Source: Phoronis australis (Eukaryota > Phoronida > Phoronidae). Taken from it: a stretch of 64,000 nt of DNA. The stretch spans positions 260,445 to 324,444 of the forward strand of contig NMRA01000091.1 in the NCBI GenBank assembly GCA_002633005.1, in the 5' to 3' direction. Position numbers and translations under genes: made by a program. The stretch's first letter is position 1. The number at the start of each line of letters is the position of its first letter. Below are positions 63,881 to 64,000 of this stretch, piece by piece. The notes below the pieces were generated by a model. It searched no databases. It was not told the origin of the DNA and saw only the letters and a list, made by a program, of their open reading frames with translations.

Positions 63881-64000
63881 TGTTCATGGCTCTCCTTTGG
63901 CACTGAGATTTGTATTTGACAGATGTCTGTAAAGTTATAAAATCGATTTTCCTGAATTTAAAATTCCATTCCTATGGGTGACTTTTCATACTCTGGCAGT

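Overview
This is a eukaryotic, AT-rich, repeat-laden window from an animal genome assembly. It contains spliced genes with GT-AG introns, a TATA/CCAAT promoter, AATAAA poly(A) signals, two N gaps (987 and 115 bases) and four single-N contig joins. A canonical alpha-tubulin, a one-to-one INPP1 homologue and the repeat content (Zaphod-like hAT elements, non-LTR retroelement fragments, foldback MITEs, a Helitron-like end) suggest a marine invertebrate, probably a highly heterozygous deuterostome such as a hemichordate or lancelet. The species cannot be fixed from the sequence. There are no bacterial features.

Layout. 1-13 kb: repeats (hAT-like copies, a 153-bp MITE family, diverged tandem repeats) with no convincing gene. 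13.1-13.9 kb, minus: a small two-exon C2H2 zinc-finger gene or remnant. 14-16.8 kb: dispersed repeats and two foldbacks. 16.9-21.8 kb, minus: a complete alpha-tubulin gene (451 aa; exon 1 codes only ATG) with promoter and poly(A) signal, and a gapped hAT-like element in its second intron. 22-28 kb: repeats and unassigned DNA. 28.3-50.9 kb, minus: INPP1, inositol polyphosphate 1-phosphatase, six coding exons joining in frame to 392 aa, with large repeat-filled introns. 51-58.4 kb: a 53-bp minisatellite, a broken non-LTR retrotransposon with a YMDD motif, a roughly 3-kb inverted composite repeat and a 692-bp foldback with an 8-bp target duplication. 59.2-64 kb, plus: a 5' UTR exon and first coding exon of an RS-rich protein resembling the N-terminus of CDK12/CDK13, whose kinase exons must lie beyond the window; an unidentified exon-like ORF lies antisense in its intron.

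The three recognisable genes are unrelated in function (microtubules, inositol phosphate turnover, transcription and splicing) and do not form a system. The most informative anomaly is a tandem duplication of about 2.4-2.9 kb that gives INPP1 two identical copies of its phase 0-0 second exon. The junction is a single N, and another single N in this window demonstrably marks missing sequence, so two unmerged haplotypes are more likely than a real exon duplication. I found no convincing new gene system. The remaining novelty is in the mobile elements: a hAT family carrying a tRNA-like Pol III cassette, modular ~140-bp arrays ending in a conserved hairpin, and large foldbacks.
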